64,000 nucleotides of DNA from Climacium dendroides (Eukaryota > Streptophyta > Bryopsida > Hypnales > Climaciaceae), in NCBI GenBank assembly GCA_950106755.1, contig OX467082.1:9052001-9116000 (forward strand), given 5' to 3'. A program made the position numbers and the translations under genes. How positions within the stretch are numbered: the stretch's first letter is position 1; each line of letters begins with the position of its first letter. Positions 1 to 11,400 of this stretch are shown here, in pieces. The notes beneath the pieces are model-generated. The model did no database searches, had not been told where the DNA came from, and saw only the letters and a list, made by a program, of their open reading frames with translations.

Positions 1-30
1 GAAGAAGGCGAAGCATAGGACGCAGTTCTT

Positions 31-173
31 ATCTTTGCGCTTGGGGCAATGACGCAGTTAGTGAGGTTCTACCGAGACGCGTCAATTGCTGGTTGAAAAC
101 TATTTCCAACCCCCCTGCGGTGCCCGCGAGGGCGCCCCAGAATTTCTGAAAGGTTGGCCCTACGCTCCAACCT
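31..173 (+). ncRNA. U4: U4 spliceosomal snRNA gene, copy 1
   Basis: U4 pairs with U6 in the U4/U6.U5 tri-snRNP and is released on spliceosome activation. The RNA starts ATCTTTGCGCTTGGGGCAAT, the plant U4 5' end that forms stem II with U6. The 5' stem-loop (GCAATGACGC pairing with GCGTCAATTGC) carries the GTGAGG/CCGAGAC kink-turn expected to bind the 15.5K protein. A central hairpin at about 116-137 has stem GGTGCCC/GGGCGCC closed by a GCGA tetraloop. The Sm-like site is AATTTCTGA (141-149), and the 3' hairpin is AGGTTGG/CCAACCT (151-173). The promoter lies outside the window. It converges on the SEN2 gene, whose stop codon is about 55 bp downstream. A second copy at 47.4 kb differs at only two positions over the RNA. 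Confidence 0.93.
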
Positions 174-227
174 CTAACACCAAATCCAAACTTGGAATAT
201 CACGACAGAAATAGACTGATGTACACT

Positions 228-1462
228 CTAAGAGTCGAGCAAGGGCTGAAAAAGGACCAGGCTTCAATTTTTCAGAAGCACTTGAGTTTATCATACCTTG
301 GCAACACTTCCACACAGTCGGTTCATGGCTTGCAGTTCAGTCCATGTCTTCAGTCTTTCCTCTTGTCCTTCTACTATCACTACGACAGCATAGCTGCAAA
401 AGACACAGCATAGCTGAAATATCTAGTAGGTCAAAGCTGAGTCTTATAGCTCGTCAGAGCTTAACAATGACTCCAGAGATGAATAATGCAAAAAGGAACT
501 CACTCTGAGTGAACAAGAGCAGGATGATGACGGTACGCCATGAAGTCTGCGCCATACTGAATGCCAGATCGCACCACCCAGTTTTTGGCACGGAAGTGAG
601 CATATGCAATATACAGGTACCCGAACTCTGGCCGGCTAGTTTGCATGCACCTCCAGGCTTCTTCGGTGGACACAGCCTCAAGCCCCTGATACACCAACGA
701 CAGGCTTCTGAATACTTTAAGACGGAAACCCTCTCATTGAACGCTTCATAGCACTACAAACCACTGCGAAAAAAACACGAGGATCCCAAAACCCTAATCC
801 CTTAAACCACTGAGAAAAAACCCTTAACGGTGGACACAGCCTCATCCCTTTTGGCTAGAGAGATGTCACGGAGAGTCACAGGGTTCCAGAAAAAAACCTC
901 AACGGTCTGCTTGCAAATAAATATGCACCCCACATGAGAAGTCAGAAAGAAAGCTTCCTCCAATCCCAACTGAAACAACCGAGCATTGTCAGACTCCGCG
1001 TTCACTTCAGGAAGCCACGGGGAGCCTGCCAAGCAGATCCAAAACAGAGGTGAAATTAGACTTCCCCGTCCTTCTCACTCATGACAGTAACATCTCAAAC
1101 CAAGCATGTAACAACATTGCTTGCAGGGCACTCAAACTTTACGACAGTCCCTACAATTGAAGGAGCAGCGACAGGAAAAACGAAGCGTTCGAGGCAAGAA
1201 GAGCTGCCTTGCGGGCGAACTTACGGGTGGAAGTTGATGGTGCAGAACATGGCGGCGACGTTGCAGCATACATTGGTTTTCCGAAGCAAGCACGATTCAG
1301 GACTTGGGCTTTGGAAAAGTCAATACTCAAAATTACAGATGAATGGGCAAGCAGAGCTTTCACAGGCTCCCATTCCTGCATCTGCTTGTACAAACTGGAG
1401 ATGGGCTCCTCCAACGCAACTGCCGCTGCTTCTCGGGACTTCCATCTGACGCCCGATCCCAT
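228..1462 (-). CDS. SEN2: tRNA-splicing endonuclease catalytic subunit SEN2-like
   Basis: Catalytic subunit of the SEN complex, which cuts introns from pre-tRNAs. Predicted exons (minus strand): 1462-1225, 1025-898, 685-504, 393-297 and a doubtful last one, 245-228, giving about 220 aa, close to plant SEN lengths. Exon 1 encodes the N-terminal domain with LNRACFGKPM. Exon 2 has LFQLGLEEAFFL. Exon 3 has HFRAKNWVVRSGIQYGADF and YRHHPALVHS, which contain the catalytic Tyr (QYG) and His (VHS). Exon 4 has LKTWTELQAMNRLCGSVAK, with the catalytic-region Lys. Phases agree across all junctions. The exon 3/4 junction changes the usual VHSE to VHSD. The last exon would encode only PLLDS before the stop, shorter than the usual tail, so the C-terminus is uncertain. 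It ends next to the U4 gene, tail to tail. Confidence 0.85.
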
Positions 1463-2560
1463 CTCACCGAATTTCTATATCATTTTTCAAATAGCACTCC
1501 AAGTTTCTCTCACCTCTGCACAAACAAGTGGAAAGAGCTCCGTTACAAAAGACATGCTACTGTCTATATTTGGTACCTTATACTGTAATTGCAATAAACA
1601 ACAATACTGGTCGAAATTTTAAGTAGATTGATTACTTGAGGACCTTGGAAACCCAGCATGCCATGCATTCCATCTCCATAAACAAATCTAGCCTTCTTTC
1701 ATAGCATCCCATAATATACGTCCACGGTGACCGCTTGATTCACTTGCACGGGTTAAGACAGGAAGCACCTCTCGAGAATATCGAAACGCTATTAAAGTAG
1801 GGATTAGGGTTTAAGAATTTCACAACGACTCCTCTTGGGATACCTTGGGAAGCCAAATTTGAACACAACTGAATGTCACCAGGTCAGAAGGTATTGAATT
1901 TAGCCACGGAAGAAGGAAATTCTCTTCGGCTTGACAATAGGTATCCATTAGAGTCGCAGAATCTAACCCTAATTACGGACAAATACAGTTAAGCACACTG
2001 ATGGCATACTAGCAACCTACACGATCTCACAGATTTACAGGACGGTACGATCGTCCAGGCGTTATCTATAACACGAGACAGCCGCCCACCATCAAAGATG
2101 TAGATTAAGTCTTCATCATACCAAACATAGAGACGAGGAAAACTGTGAGACAAACATTAGTTGTATATCGTTCCAAATCGCTCTCAAATCTGACGAGAAA
2201 ATATCACAAGAACACGCAAAACAAATAGACAGCTTCAAGGAAAGAGTAGACGCAAACGGAACATCGAATGAACAGTGAACAGCATGAAAACAAACCAAAA
2301 GACAAGTCACTGCAACAAAAAGCTAACGAACAACGTGTAAACAACCAAAAGTAAAGGTCTACTTTCCTCACAGCCAAAAAAATAATCTAATGAAAAACGT
2401 GTAAACATACCAAACCATCCTCACTACCAAATTAACCTAAGACAAGGTGCATTCAAAGGCGAATTCCACAAGAGTTTTCCAACGACAATCTCAAAGAAAC
2501 AAAAACATATCCAATTCAAGAAAACAAAAACCTATACAGAATACAAGAACACAAGAAAGG
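1463..2560. other. SEN2 upstream region, partly duplicated at 47.6-48.1 kb
   Basis: Positions 1463-1900 align, at clearly diverged identity, with 47618-48070 in the same orientation. Shared blocks include ATCTCACCGAATTTC, CTTGAGGACCTTG, AATCTAGCCTTCT, GAATTTCACAA and GACTCCTCT. This is the leader and promoter side of SEN2. On the minus strand there is a TTTGTGCAG-type acceptor about 60 bp upstream of the SEN2 ATG, so a 5' UTR intron is possible. The remainder (about 1900-2560) is T-rich on the minus strand, like an intron, and I see no convincing gene in it. Confidence 0.5.
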
Positions 2561-2647
2561 TGCAAGCGTACCAAGGCTCATGTCCATCTTCTGCTCCGAA
2601 GTTCCGATGGAGAACTCCATGACCGAGGGTGAATCTGATGCCGCCAT
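2561..2647 (-). other. possible orphan first coding exon
   Basis: On the minus strand an ATG at 2647 opens a short reading frame beginning MAASDSPSVMEFS and containing KMDMSL, followed directly by a donor-like G|GTACGC near 2561. The sequence downstream of the donor is T-rich and intron-like. No matching second exon could be traced before the SEN2 start at 1462. It may be an alternative first exon of SEN2, the start of another gene, or chance. KMDMSL faintly recalls the N-terminus of ALY-type mRNA export factors, but nothing else supports that. Confidence 0.2.
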
Positions 2648-3022
2648 GACGATTGTAAGCAGCGAGTCTCGAGCGATATGGAAAAATCACGAGCAGGAGC
2701 ACACGCAAGATTTACGAGCGGACGGGAAATTTAAAGCAACAGATCCTTCCGCAAAAGGATGGTCTCCAAGCCTCGTCTACTCTCAAAACCGCCTTAAAGC
2801 TCTACCGCAGCAACACACAGTACTCCCGCGAGGCAAAACAAGCAACGTGATCGGCGCAAACAACGAAAGAGCCTAGAAAAGAACAGCAATGGCGTTGCCG
2901 CAACGCGGTGCGAGAGATCAAAGGAGAAGCTCCGAAGACCTAGCACTTCTCGTCGGTGTGAAAGATTCTGATATCCGAATAGTTCCGGGTATGAGAGCCT
3001 CGTTCCGGGCTTTTCTGGAGCT

Positions 3023-3976
3023 GTGCGATGCTCCAACCCAACTACTGAGGGAAAGCTAGTCTGTAGTACACACATCTTTGGTTTCATTGCAGTGAAAACC
3101 CAAGCTACTGATGCATAGTCCTGAACATGCGCAGGTATGTATACCAGAGACAACCATGTAAATCACAGTTCACTCAATAGAGATTTCAGTGAAATTGAAG
3201 TATAAATCACGTTTCAGCGAAACTTCGCAAAAATTTATCGACATGTGCGATGCTCCCAACACAACTACCGAGTAATAAGCTAAAATCTTTAGTACACATA
3301 CAACTTAGGTTTCATTGCAGTGAAACTCAATGCTACTGATGGCTGATCAACCGCCGCAGTATGCGGTGGTCTGAGTACGAGATAAACAACCAAGAGAATC
3401 ACAGTACACTCCCAGAGATTTCAGTGAAATTGATGCGTAAGATATGTTGCAAAACTTCATTGACAAGCGCGATGTTCCAACACAACTACTGAGGAAAAAG
3501 CTACGACATACAACTTGGGTTGCATTGCGGTGAAAATGAATGATACGCGTAATCAACCGCCACAACCCCTGCCGCACAAGGATTGTGGTGACGAAATTGT
3601 GCGTAGGATGAACAAGCAGTGGCGAGGGATGATCTCTGGCGAGAAATTCTCTCTCGCAATGACTGCCTGTCGCTCTTGTGGCAAAATTAGTCATGGATTT
3701 TGTTGAACATTCACAGTATATTTCTCAATGCAGTTGAAGTTGGATTGGGGATGGCCGCGCATGCGTAGGTGCGTGCACGAGACAAACCACCAAGTGAATC
3801 GCAGTACACTCAAAAGAGATTTCAGTGAAATTGAATTGTAATAAGACAAGTTGCGGAACTTTGCAAAAATTTATGTACATGTGCGCTGCTACGCCACAAC
3901 TATCGAGAAAGCTACAACCTATGGTACACACACATTTTTGGTTTCACAAAAATTAATGCTACGGATGAGTAAATTA
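3023..3976 (-). repeat. tandemly amplified 3' end of the C2 gene (about five units of ~205-235 bp)
   Basis: Downstream of the C2-domain stop codon the sequence is a series of diverged repeats. Anchors homologous to the gene's own end (plus-strand ATCAACCGCCGCAG, the reverse complement of the terminal Gly codons plus TGA) recur near 3976, 3551 and 3347. Weaker ones lie near 3755 and 3112. Each unit also carries a palindrome-like ATTTCAGTGAAATTGAA (about 3185, 3420 and 3825), a CATTGCAGTGAAA block and a GATGCTCCAACACAACTACT block. The array therefore looks like repeated duplication of the last codons plus 3' UTR of the C2 gene. The whole array is copied, inverted, at 20.85-22.0 kb. Confidence 0.75.
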
Positions 3977-3979
3977 CAA

Positions 3980-4699
3980 TCAACCGCCGCAGCCCCCACC
4001 GCATCCGCCGCCACCGCCGTCCAGCGCGGATCCGAGCAAGAGCCCGCCCAACAGGCCCGCACCCAACCCCGCGCCCGCACCACCAAACCCCCCGCCTCTT
4101 CGCGGTTGCTGCTGCTGCTGCGGGGGATACCCTGCTTGCGAGTATTGCCCCCCAGCAAATTGCTGCTGCTGTGGGTAATACTGCTGCTGCTGTGCATATT
4201 GTTGCTGTTGATACTGCCCACCCGCCACCATAGCCGGCACGCCCATGCTCGGAGGTGCAGACCTGGCCGCGACCTCTTCGTCCGAGAGCGCCTTGCCTGC
4301 TTTCACCGCGACGTTGATTACGCCCTGGTGCTTCCCCGACTTCTTCCGCACCTGGTAAGCGGAGGCTTTACTCGACCCCGTGCCTGCCTTGGAAGAGCCT
4401 TGCACGTCTGCGAGAGGGATGGAGGCCGTGCCGATGAGCTTGCTGGAGAATTTGCCGTGGTTGTAAATCTCGACGGTGATGACGGCGTCGCCTTGCTCCA
4501 GGATGGCGGCGTCGACAATGAGGGTGATGATGGCGTTCCAGGTGGGGTGCACGCCGCCGCCTTTGTTCACGGGGCCGGAGACTTTGGAGTGGGGGGAGAG
4601 CCAGGCCACGCAGTAAGGGTCCATGGAGCCGCCCAGCAGCTTCACGTTCTTCAAGTCACGGGCGGAGAGGACGGTGACCTCTAGCTCGCGCTGCCCCAT
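3980..4699 (-). CDS. SRC2-like C2-domain protein
   Basis: A single-exon protein of 239 aa. Residues about 5-110 form a C2 domain starting MGQRELEVTVLSARDLKNV, with GSMDPYCVAWL and HPTWNAIITLIVD as in the plant SRC2 (soybean responsive to cold 2) family. Family members are Ca2+/phospholipid-binding proteins linked to cold and defence signalling at endomembranes. Residues about 160-205 are Gln/Tyr/Pro-rich (QQQQYAQQQQYYPQQQQ). The tail is extremely Gly/Leu/Ala-rich and ends GGGGGCGGGCGG, possibly membrane-associated. The start is the first Met of the domain, and a TATA box lies about 320 bp upstream. The 3' end has been amplified in tandem and a truncated copy lies at 20.85 kb. Confidence 0.88.
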   Translation of the reverse strand: MGQRELEVTVLSARDLKNVKLLGGSMDPYCVAWLSPHSKVSGPVNKGGGVHPTWNAIITLIVDAAILEQGDAVITVEIYNHGKFSSKLIGTASIPLADVQGSSKAGTGSSKASAYQVRKKSGKHQGVINVAVKAGKALSDEEVAARSAPPSMGVPAMVAGGQYQQQQYAQQQQYYPQQQQFAGGQYSQAGYPPQQQQQPRRGGGFGGAGAGLGAGLLGGLLLGSALDGGGGGCGGGCGG

Positions 4700-5015
4700 C
4701 GCGACAATTCACACAATTCACACAATCCCAACAAACCCCGACAATCTGGAAAATCCCAACAATCCCAACAATTTCAACGATCCCAAAAATTCCAAAGATT
4801 CCAAGCAATTCAAACTCTTTTCAATTTGGTGTGTATCCCGAACAAACTCCGATTCGCTCGTCACTTCCGCTGCTCGCTCTCGCACAGTCAGGATCCGTGT
4901 CCGTTCTATCAATTTGTACGCTGATTGGAAACCCGAGTTGCAACCCAATTTGCAACCGAATTCGCAGAGTTTGAAGGAGAACTTGACAATGTTCCAAGTG
5001 CAGTGCACAGACAAT

Positions 5016-5022
5016 CTTTATA
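5016..5022 (-). promoter_or_regulatory. TATA box of the C2-domain gene
   Basis: The minus strand reads TATAAAG here, in a purine/pyrimidine-mixed context just upstream of the expected leader. It would place transcription start near 4985 and give a leader of about 285 nt. That leader is rich in AATCCCAACAAT-type simple repeats (4700-4800). Confidence 0.45.
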
Positions 5023-5150
5023 GCTGCAATTGCAGCCCCGAGACGAGGGAAGCGGCGAGGGAAGGCGCGAGTGGCGACGGGCGGCGGAAGCGTGTCGGCA
5101 CAAGCCAGGAAGATGGAGTGCAAAAGACGCCCTCTCACACAAAAACCTGA

Positions 5151-6246
5151 AGACTATGAGGAGTCCTGAATTCCTGAATCCTGATCATTTCCGGGAAGTG
5201 TGATGAGTTGCTGAAACGTCTGCGGATTTGTCTGCTCGATGGCACCTTCTTTCCACGCGTGAACTCACAACTGGGGCTAAATTGGGCACCACTTGAAGCT
5301 ACAGATCTTTTGGGGGGAAGCTTCCCAGAATCTTTTGTTAGCTATAAGAAATGTGAAAAACTCTTGTGGTGGGTTTGAATTTGGAGCCCGTTTAGCAGCG
5401 TTTCTAGCTTTCTGTGGGAGTGATTTCAGGAGCTCGAGCTAATTCTGGAGATCTGGGACCACGGGGAAGCACGACGGGAATCAATGAATGGCTGGGGAAA
5501 TCAGTGCTCGCCGAAGACTGATGAAACATTTGGGTGCGTCGCTGCAATAAACGCCGCCATTGCTAACTTCGAGCTTCACACAACATCCGGATCCAAATTA
5601 GGGTTTTAGTGTAATACTTCATTCATTCTAAGCCCCGGGATTACTTTTGGCAATTTATTACTTTTTTAGGTTTTCAGTATTTTTCACATGTAGAGGCTAA
5701 AATGAACTTTTTTAAATACTAAGACACTTTGTGATACAAACTTTTTTAGTGAAAGTTATGCATGGATGAAGTTTGACTACTAATTGGTACTTCAAACTTC
5801 ATTCGCTATTTTTTACTAGCTTGAAGTTTCAAATTAACTTTTAATTTTATTTTGGTAATTTGACTTACTTCTATTTCTTGGTTTTTTAATTTTGTTCCTT
5901 TAACTAATTTTTATTCAATTTATACTTTAAACTTCATCCACCTATATCTTATTCATTTTAAACCTAATTCCTATGTCTCTTATGTTTTCGGAAACCTTTA
6001 GACCTATTCTATAAGTTTTTTGAAACTGAACTTGGAAATAAATCTAATATTTGATGTTTGACTCTAACTTGAAATTTGGCAAGGGATTAAAACGGTTAAT
6101 CAAGAAAATGAAAGAAAAGATAGAGTAATTAGCAGCTTACCTTGGATGGAAGCTCATCTATGAGGTGGTTGAATATGCCTTCAAAGTCCTCTTCGCTTAC
6201 CATGATTGATTTGGGAGGGGAGTACTCACTATTTGAAGTTATGGAA
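5151..6246. other. C2-gene upstream region and AT-rich intergenic DNA
   Basis: The first ~450 bp is ordinary mixed-composition promoter-side sequence of the C2 gene. From about 5640 the composition turns strongly AT-rich, marking the edge of the repeat-rich block. No gene was recognised. Confidence 0.5.
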
Positions 6247-7199
6247 TTGACCCTTAAAGGTCCAAACACCATTTTTTTGGCAACATAGCAATTTTGGGCA
6301 ACTCACTACGAATGAAATTTTTATTTTTATTTCTTTGAAATTTTCACACAACATGTGTCCAAGGAGTAGCTTTAAGGCCTAACAATTTCATAACTTTTGA
6401 CTACATGATCATAAAGTTATTGCATGATATGTAATTTTCAATATTTGGCGGGCAACCTAGCAACCCAAAAAACTTCTTTAAAAACCACTCTTAAAAAAAA
6501 AAAATTGGAATTGGTTCTCTAGATTTATATTTATATGGAAAACTTTGAACCATTCCATTTTGATTAATGAGATGAAAGTTATGAAGAATTTTAGTTTAGT
6601 GTAGTTTGCGGGTAGTTATGGAATTTCTACTCTAAAATAAACTTTGAAGTCCTTTATTTAATTCAATTTTTAATATTTTTGAAAAAAAATTAAAATATGA
6701 GATGTAAATTGTTCATTAGGCAAGATTACAACCATTTGGATTTGCATTTTTCAATTCTATAAATAAATTGTTAACAATTTAATATTTTGAATCATTCTCT
6801 ATTTTCTTATACTTATTATTATTTTTCTATATATTGTACAATTCCAAATGATCTGAAATTTTTCAAGCATGTAGCCAACTTGCTTTGAAAAATGAATTCA
6901 AAGAATAACCACCATTTTGAACATTTTCTCATACAAATGTGACTTTGTGAAGTACAGCTGTCCGATTTTTTGCAAAGACAAAAAAAATGATTTTTGTCAC
7001 TTCAAATGCTAATATCTTGCAATTTATACAGTGAAAATATCTGAAAATTTTTCCACACCTTCTCAAACCAACATACTACAAGATCTAATGGTTACATGTG
7101 TCCAAAAATGTTTTTTTTCAAAAATTTGGTGCTTGTATTAGAAATGACAGTTTTATAGTGTTTTTGGTGAAAACATAGTCTCTCACCTTCAGGGGTTAA
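6247..7199 (+). mobile_element. TTAA/CCC-ended non-autonomous element, copy A
   Basis: A 953-bp element bounded on the left by TTGA-CCCTTAAAGG and on the right by CCTTCAGGGG-TTAA, short inverted ends abutting TTAA-like tetranucleotides. Internal sequence is shared with 32.68-33.60 kb (+), 33.96-34.3 kb (+, partial) and 36.90-37.70 kb (inverted). Examples are TTTTTTTGGCAACATAG, GAAATTTTCACACAACATG and CATTTTGATTAATGAGATG. There is no transposase. TTAA targets with CCC...GGG ends are typical of piggyBac-type elements, so a non-autonomous piggyBac-like element is my inference. Confidence 0.6.
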
Positions 7200-9500
7200 T
7201 ATAATTTTGAAAGTTGTACTTCCAACTACTTCCTTTTTTTCCTTCTTCTTTTATTTTTAATACTATTTTATTCTATTACAAATATTCTACTAGTAATTGA
7301 CTTTGAAAGAAATTATTCTCCCTTTTTATTAAAACAATTGACTTCTTGTAAGTCAATTATTTCCTTCCTAATTTGCAATTCTAATGGTCACTCAAAACTC
7401 TTTGGATTTTTGCTTTAAATTTAATTATTGCCAACTTCCATTCTAAATTATCACTTTCAATCTTTTGTGACAATTCTATTTCATTGCAATAATTCAACTT
7501 TAAAAAAATTCTATTCCTTCTACTAGTTTTAAGCTATTTTAATGTTTAGAGATTTTACACTTGGAGATTCTAGCTATTTTTTTTGGCTATGGTTGTTTTT
7601 TGGACTCAAGAGTCAATTTTTGAGAGTCTAATGTTTGAAAAAACAAAATTTGAATTGGTAGTGCAAGACACAATAAAAGCACTCAATTAAGATGATAAAT
7701 AAGACAAGTAGTTACTACATCCCCTTGCTTGCTTTCATGTGCAATTGACCTAGACTCCTTTGCTAATCTGATAGACTTGTTGATTGGATTGTCTTACCAC
7801 GTGTCACCCCTTGGTTGACCCAACCCTTTCTCTTGTTGATTTGGCACTTCCACATTGTCATGGAGAGAGAAGTTTGCCTTTGAAAATTATGAGGATTTTG
7901 GATGCAACAAATAATAGCTTAGGGACAAAAAAAACCTAATGTTTTGTATAAATCTTGAATCTTGTTCATTGAATCTTCTTAAATTGTTGTAAAACTATTC
8001 CTTCTTGACCTATCATAAGGCTTTAGATTGGTTTATGGGGCAAGGTAAGGATACAAAACCATGTGATATAGGATGGATAGAATCAACGACATACTACAAG
8101 ATACCATTAGTGATTGTGAATCCTAAACTTTCAAATTCATGGTCTGTTGGTCATCAATCCAACCTCATTATGAGAATAGAGCAAGTCTCGACCATGTAGG
8201 CAAAGAATCCACTTTGTTGCCATGACACAAAATGAGGCTAAGCAATGGTATAGCCTATAGTGCCCCAAACAACAATATTTACAAATAAAAGAAAGTCGCA
8301 AACTACAACACATATGTCTTCAACTTCAACTTTAACTCCAACTCCAACTCTTTAGCTAAACTTTGAGCTAATGTTATCGTAGCTTCAAGAATTAAAATAA
8401 AATAGAAAATAACTTTTTGAAAAGATAACATATTTTTCTACTTATTTTTAAAATCTCAAATCATTCTAACACTTTATCTTGCAATTTTTGCTACTCAAAA
8501 TTTTGGTCTTTAGAATTGAAGGCAGTAGATCTTTTTTCACTTCAACACTCACAAATTACTCATAAAAATTTTAAATAGAAAAATGAAAGCTTCATAAAAA
8601 ACTAACAAATTTTACTACAATCTCTCAAAATCTCATTGCAAACAAAGAATCCACCCATTTTCTATGGCCAATCAAAGTTTATACCCCTTTACATAGGAGG
8701 TAGTAGACCTTTTTTTCACTCAAACTAATACAAATCTTGAATGCCAACTCTAAATTAACAAAGTAGGGAATTTTTGAAAGTACAACATTATGATACACAA
8801 TTCCTCAAATTTTCATTGCAAAATAATACATACACCATAAAACCTCTCTTTTCAAACCTTTGGTATCCAAACAAACTATGAGAAGGAAGAAGATGATTCT
8901 CCTCTTTATCTCCCACCTTATCTTCCTCCTCTATAGCTCTAACACACAAATAAAGTAAACTTCAATTCATATCTTATCTACATGACTAACTTAATACTCA
9001 TTGATCATCATTATTGACCCTACAATCAACTTCCTATCTTTGTCTTAAATATAAATCACGTCAAAATAAAATTAGAAGGCAAATTGTTTTCATCATTTTC
9101 TTCAACAATTTCATATATATAAAATAAATTTAGAAACTAAATTCAAGTATGTAAATAAAAAACTAGGATCAAACATACAGTGACTCCAAAAACCGAGTCT
9201 ATATGAGGAATGAGCACATTCAAATGACAATGCTGCAAACAAAAATGATTGAAATCAAAAGTTGTAAAAACAAAAAATGTAGAGTATGAAGTGTTGCACA
9301 ATACCACAACATTGTAAAAAAGATGATTTGAACTACATCAAAACAACAAAGATGATTGAAGCAAAGTATATACATTGACTCAGTTTTTGCACTACATCTT
9401 AGAAGCCACTTAAAAATTTGTCCACCGTCTTTTTGCAGCCAAAACTGCTGCAATTCAATCAGGCATGCTAGCATACAATCTCTTACACTCTTCTAAACTA
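7200..9500. other. AT-rich intergenic DNA
   Basis: No supported gene. The stretch is AT-rich with low-complexity runs and a pyrimidine-rich part near 8880-8950. The only longish open frame (8005-8199) has no recognisable domain and poor composition. Confidence 0.5.
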
Positions 9501-9504
9501 ATAG

Positions 9505-9939
9505 AGAAGAAAACTGGAAATCCTTGCGAAGGAGAAAAAAATGCGAAGGTTTGCGGCCCCAGAATTGTTTTATGTATACGAAGAGTAGGGTTCAACAAAC
9601 TCAATTGAGGCCATGCAAAAAAAACAGTTGTACTCCATGGCTGTTGATGCATATGCGGCGGGATGGATAGCTATTGTAATTTGGAATGAAGAGTGGGACC
9701 CCGAATACTTTACAACGAAGAATCCAAAGCAATATCAAAATCTCAGGATCACATTGAGAAGCTTCGTAAATGAAGATGTGCGTGAAAGGGCGTCAGTGCC
9801 AGATGTTCTAGATACATTGAAGAAGGCCCCCCCACAGTTGGATTATGCCAGATTGTTGTTATCGTACATAGTATTTTATTTTCATGACTTTTGTAGTTTA
9901 GCATATAGTTCAGGTGTAGAAGGTAAATCATCCTCATAG
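9505..9939 (+). pseudogene. protein-kinase C-lobe relic
   Basis: Reading one frame across 9505-9939 gives the end of a kinase activation segment, RRFAAPELF (the APE-type motif), then SMAVDAYAAGWIAIVIW, equivalent to the D-x-Y/W-x-x-G helix-F motif. Further on come RERASVPDVLDTLKKAP, resembling the conserved Arg and C-terminal helices of the C-lobe. An in-frame TAG at 9586 interrupts it, another stop precedes 9505, and no ATP-binding N-lobe lies upstream. It is a decayed fragment rather than a gene. Only the C-lobe match supports the call, so the kinase class cannot be given. Confidence 0.5.
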
Positions 9940-10179
9940 AAGACCATGTGTACCTACTTGCCAAACACCTCAAATATATATAAAATCGGATGTATACCAT
10001 ACTCAAAATCCCATAATATATTAATGTGCCATTTCATTGTTCTTTCCTCATGACAATTTTTATGACTTCTATGAATTGATGATAAAACATAAATAAAAAC
10101 TATAAATGCAGTAGTTTAGTATAAAAATACATACACTTTATTTTTTCACTATGCCTATGTTTTAGGAGTTAATGAAGCC

Positions 10180-11400
10180 CAAAAAAAAGGGAAAATGAAT
10201 GATCCAACAAAAAAATGAATAACATTGAAGTAGAATGGAAGAATTTTAGGAATGAAGAAAAACAAAAAAAGGAAAGGGAAATATGGAAAAATAAAAATAA
10301 AAATGATGGCTTTGAGTTGGGATGGAAGAACTTTAGGAAATAAGTAGAAATAAAATAGGGAAGGGAATGATTCAACAAGTAAGAAGAACTATGAGTTGGA
10401 ATAAAATAGTTTTGCTAAATAATGGAGCAAAACAAAATAGAAAAGGGAATGATTCAACAAAAAAAGAACTATGACTTGGGATGGGAGAGTTTTAGGAATG
10501 AAGCCCAAAAATATAGGAAAGGGAATGATTCACCAAAAAAAATCACAATGAGTTGGAATAAAAGAACTTTAGGATTGAAGGAAAAAAATAGAAGAGTTTT
10601 GTTAATTAATGAAGCGAGAAAAATAGAAAAGGGAATGATTTTACAAAAAACAAATGGCATTGAGTTGGGATGGGAGAGTTTTGCTTATGATGCAAAAGAA
10701 ATTGGAAAGGAAATGATGGAATAATATATTAAAGTGGTTTGGGTGTTAGAGTGAAATTGTCTAACACTAAAAAAAATTTGGAATGCTGGAGTGACTTGGG
10801 ATATTGAAATGGTTTGGGTATTAGAGTGATGTGATCTAACATTAAAAAGAATTGGAATGGTTTGGGTGTTAAAGTGATATGAATGATAAACAAAAATAAG
10901 GAAGGAAATAAAATGTCATTGGATTTTAAAAAAACGTTTAAGCTTAATGTTAAAAAATGTTGCTAATAAAAGCAAACAAAATGTGTGAGAGATAAGTCCA
11001 CAAAAAATAGGGTGTTAAAGTGATTTCATCTAACACCCCAAAAAAATTACTATTGAGTTGGGATAGAGTTGGGATACCACAAAAAAAATGGAATTAAGTC
11101 GGGATGAAAGAGTTTTGCTAATGAAGCAAAAAATGAAAGGGAAGGGAATGATCACAAAAAATAAATGGCCTTGGGTTGGGATGGAACAATTTTGCTAATC
11201 ACGCAAAATAAAATAGGAAAAAGGAGTCATTCCACCCTACACAAATGGCATTGAATTAAAATGGAAGAGTTATGGTAATGATGCCAAAAAAATAGGAAAG
11301 GAAATTATTCCGCCAAAAAAAAATGGCATTGACTTGGAATGGAAGTGTGCTTTGAAAATCAATGCCCAAAAGGGGAGATGGAGTGACCCAAGCTTTTGAA
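10180..11400. repeat. degenerate ~75-bp minisatellite array
   Basis: Many diverged units share the pattern GGAAAGGGAATGATTCAACA, a poly-A stretch, then GAGTTGGGATGGAAGAGTTTT, GGAATGAAGC and AAAATAGG, with a period near 75 bp. Interleaved and following (10730-10900, 11430-11590) is a second motif, GGTTTGGGTGTTAGAGTGAT followed by CTAACATTAAAA. Neither contains a plausible gene. The short open frame at 10422-10724 is just this array read through. Confidence 0.7.

Noticed and set aside
2580..3153. Overlapping open frames of ~100-120 codons on both strands
   Set aside because: No domain, inconsistent between strands, partly within the amplified 3' repeats of the C2 gene.
3515..3706. A 63-codon frame preserved identically at 21329-21520
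   Set aside because: Identity reflects the recent inverted duplication. The frame is a decayed copy of the C2 3' end, not an independent gene.
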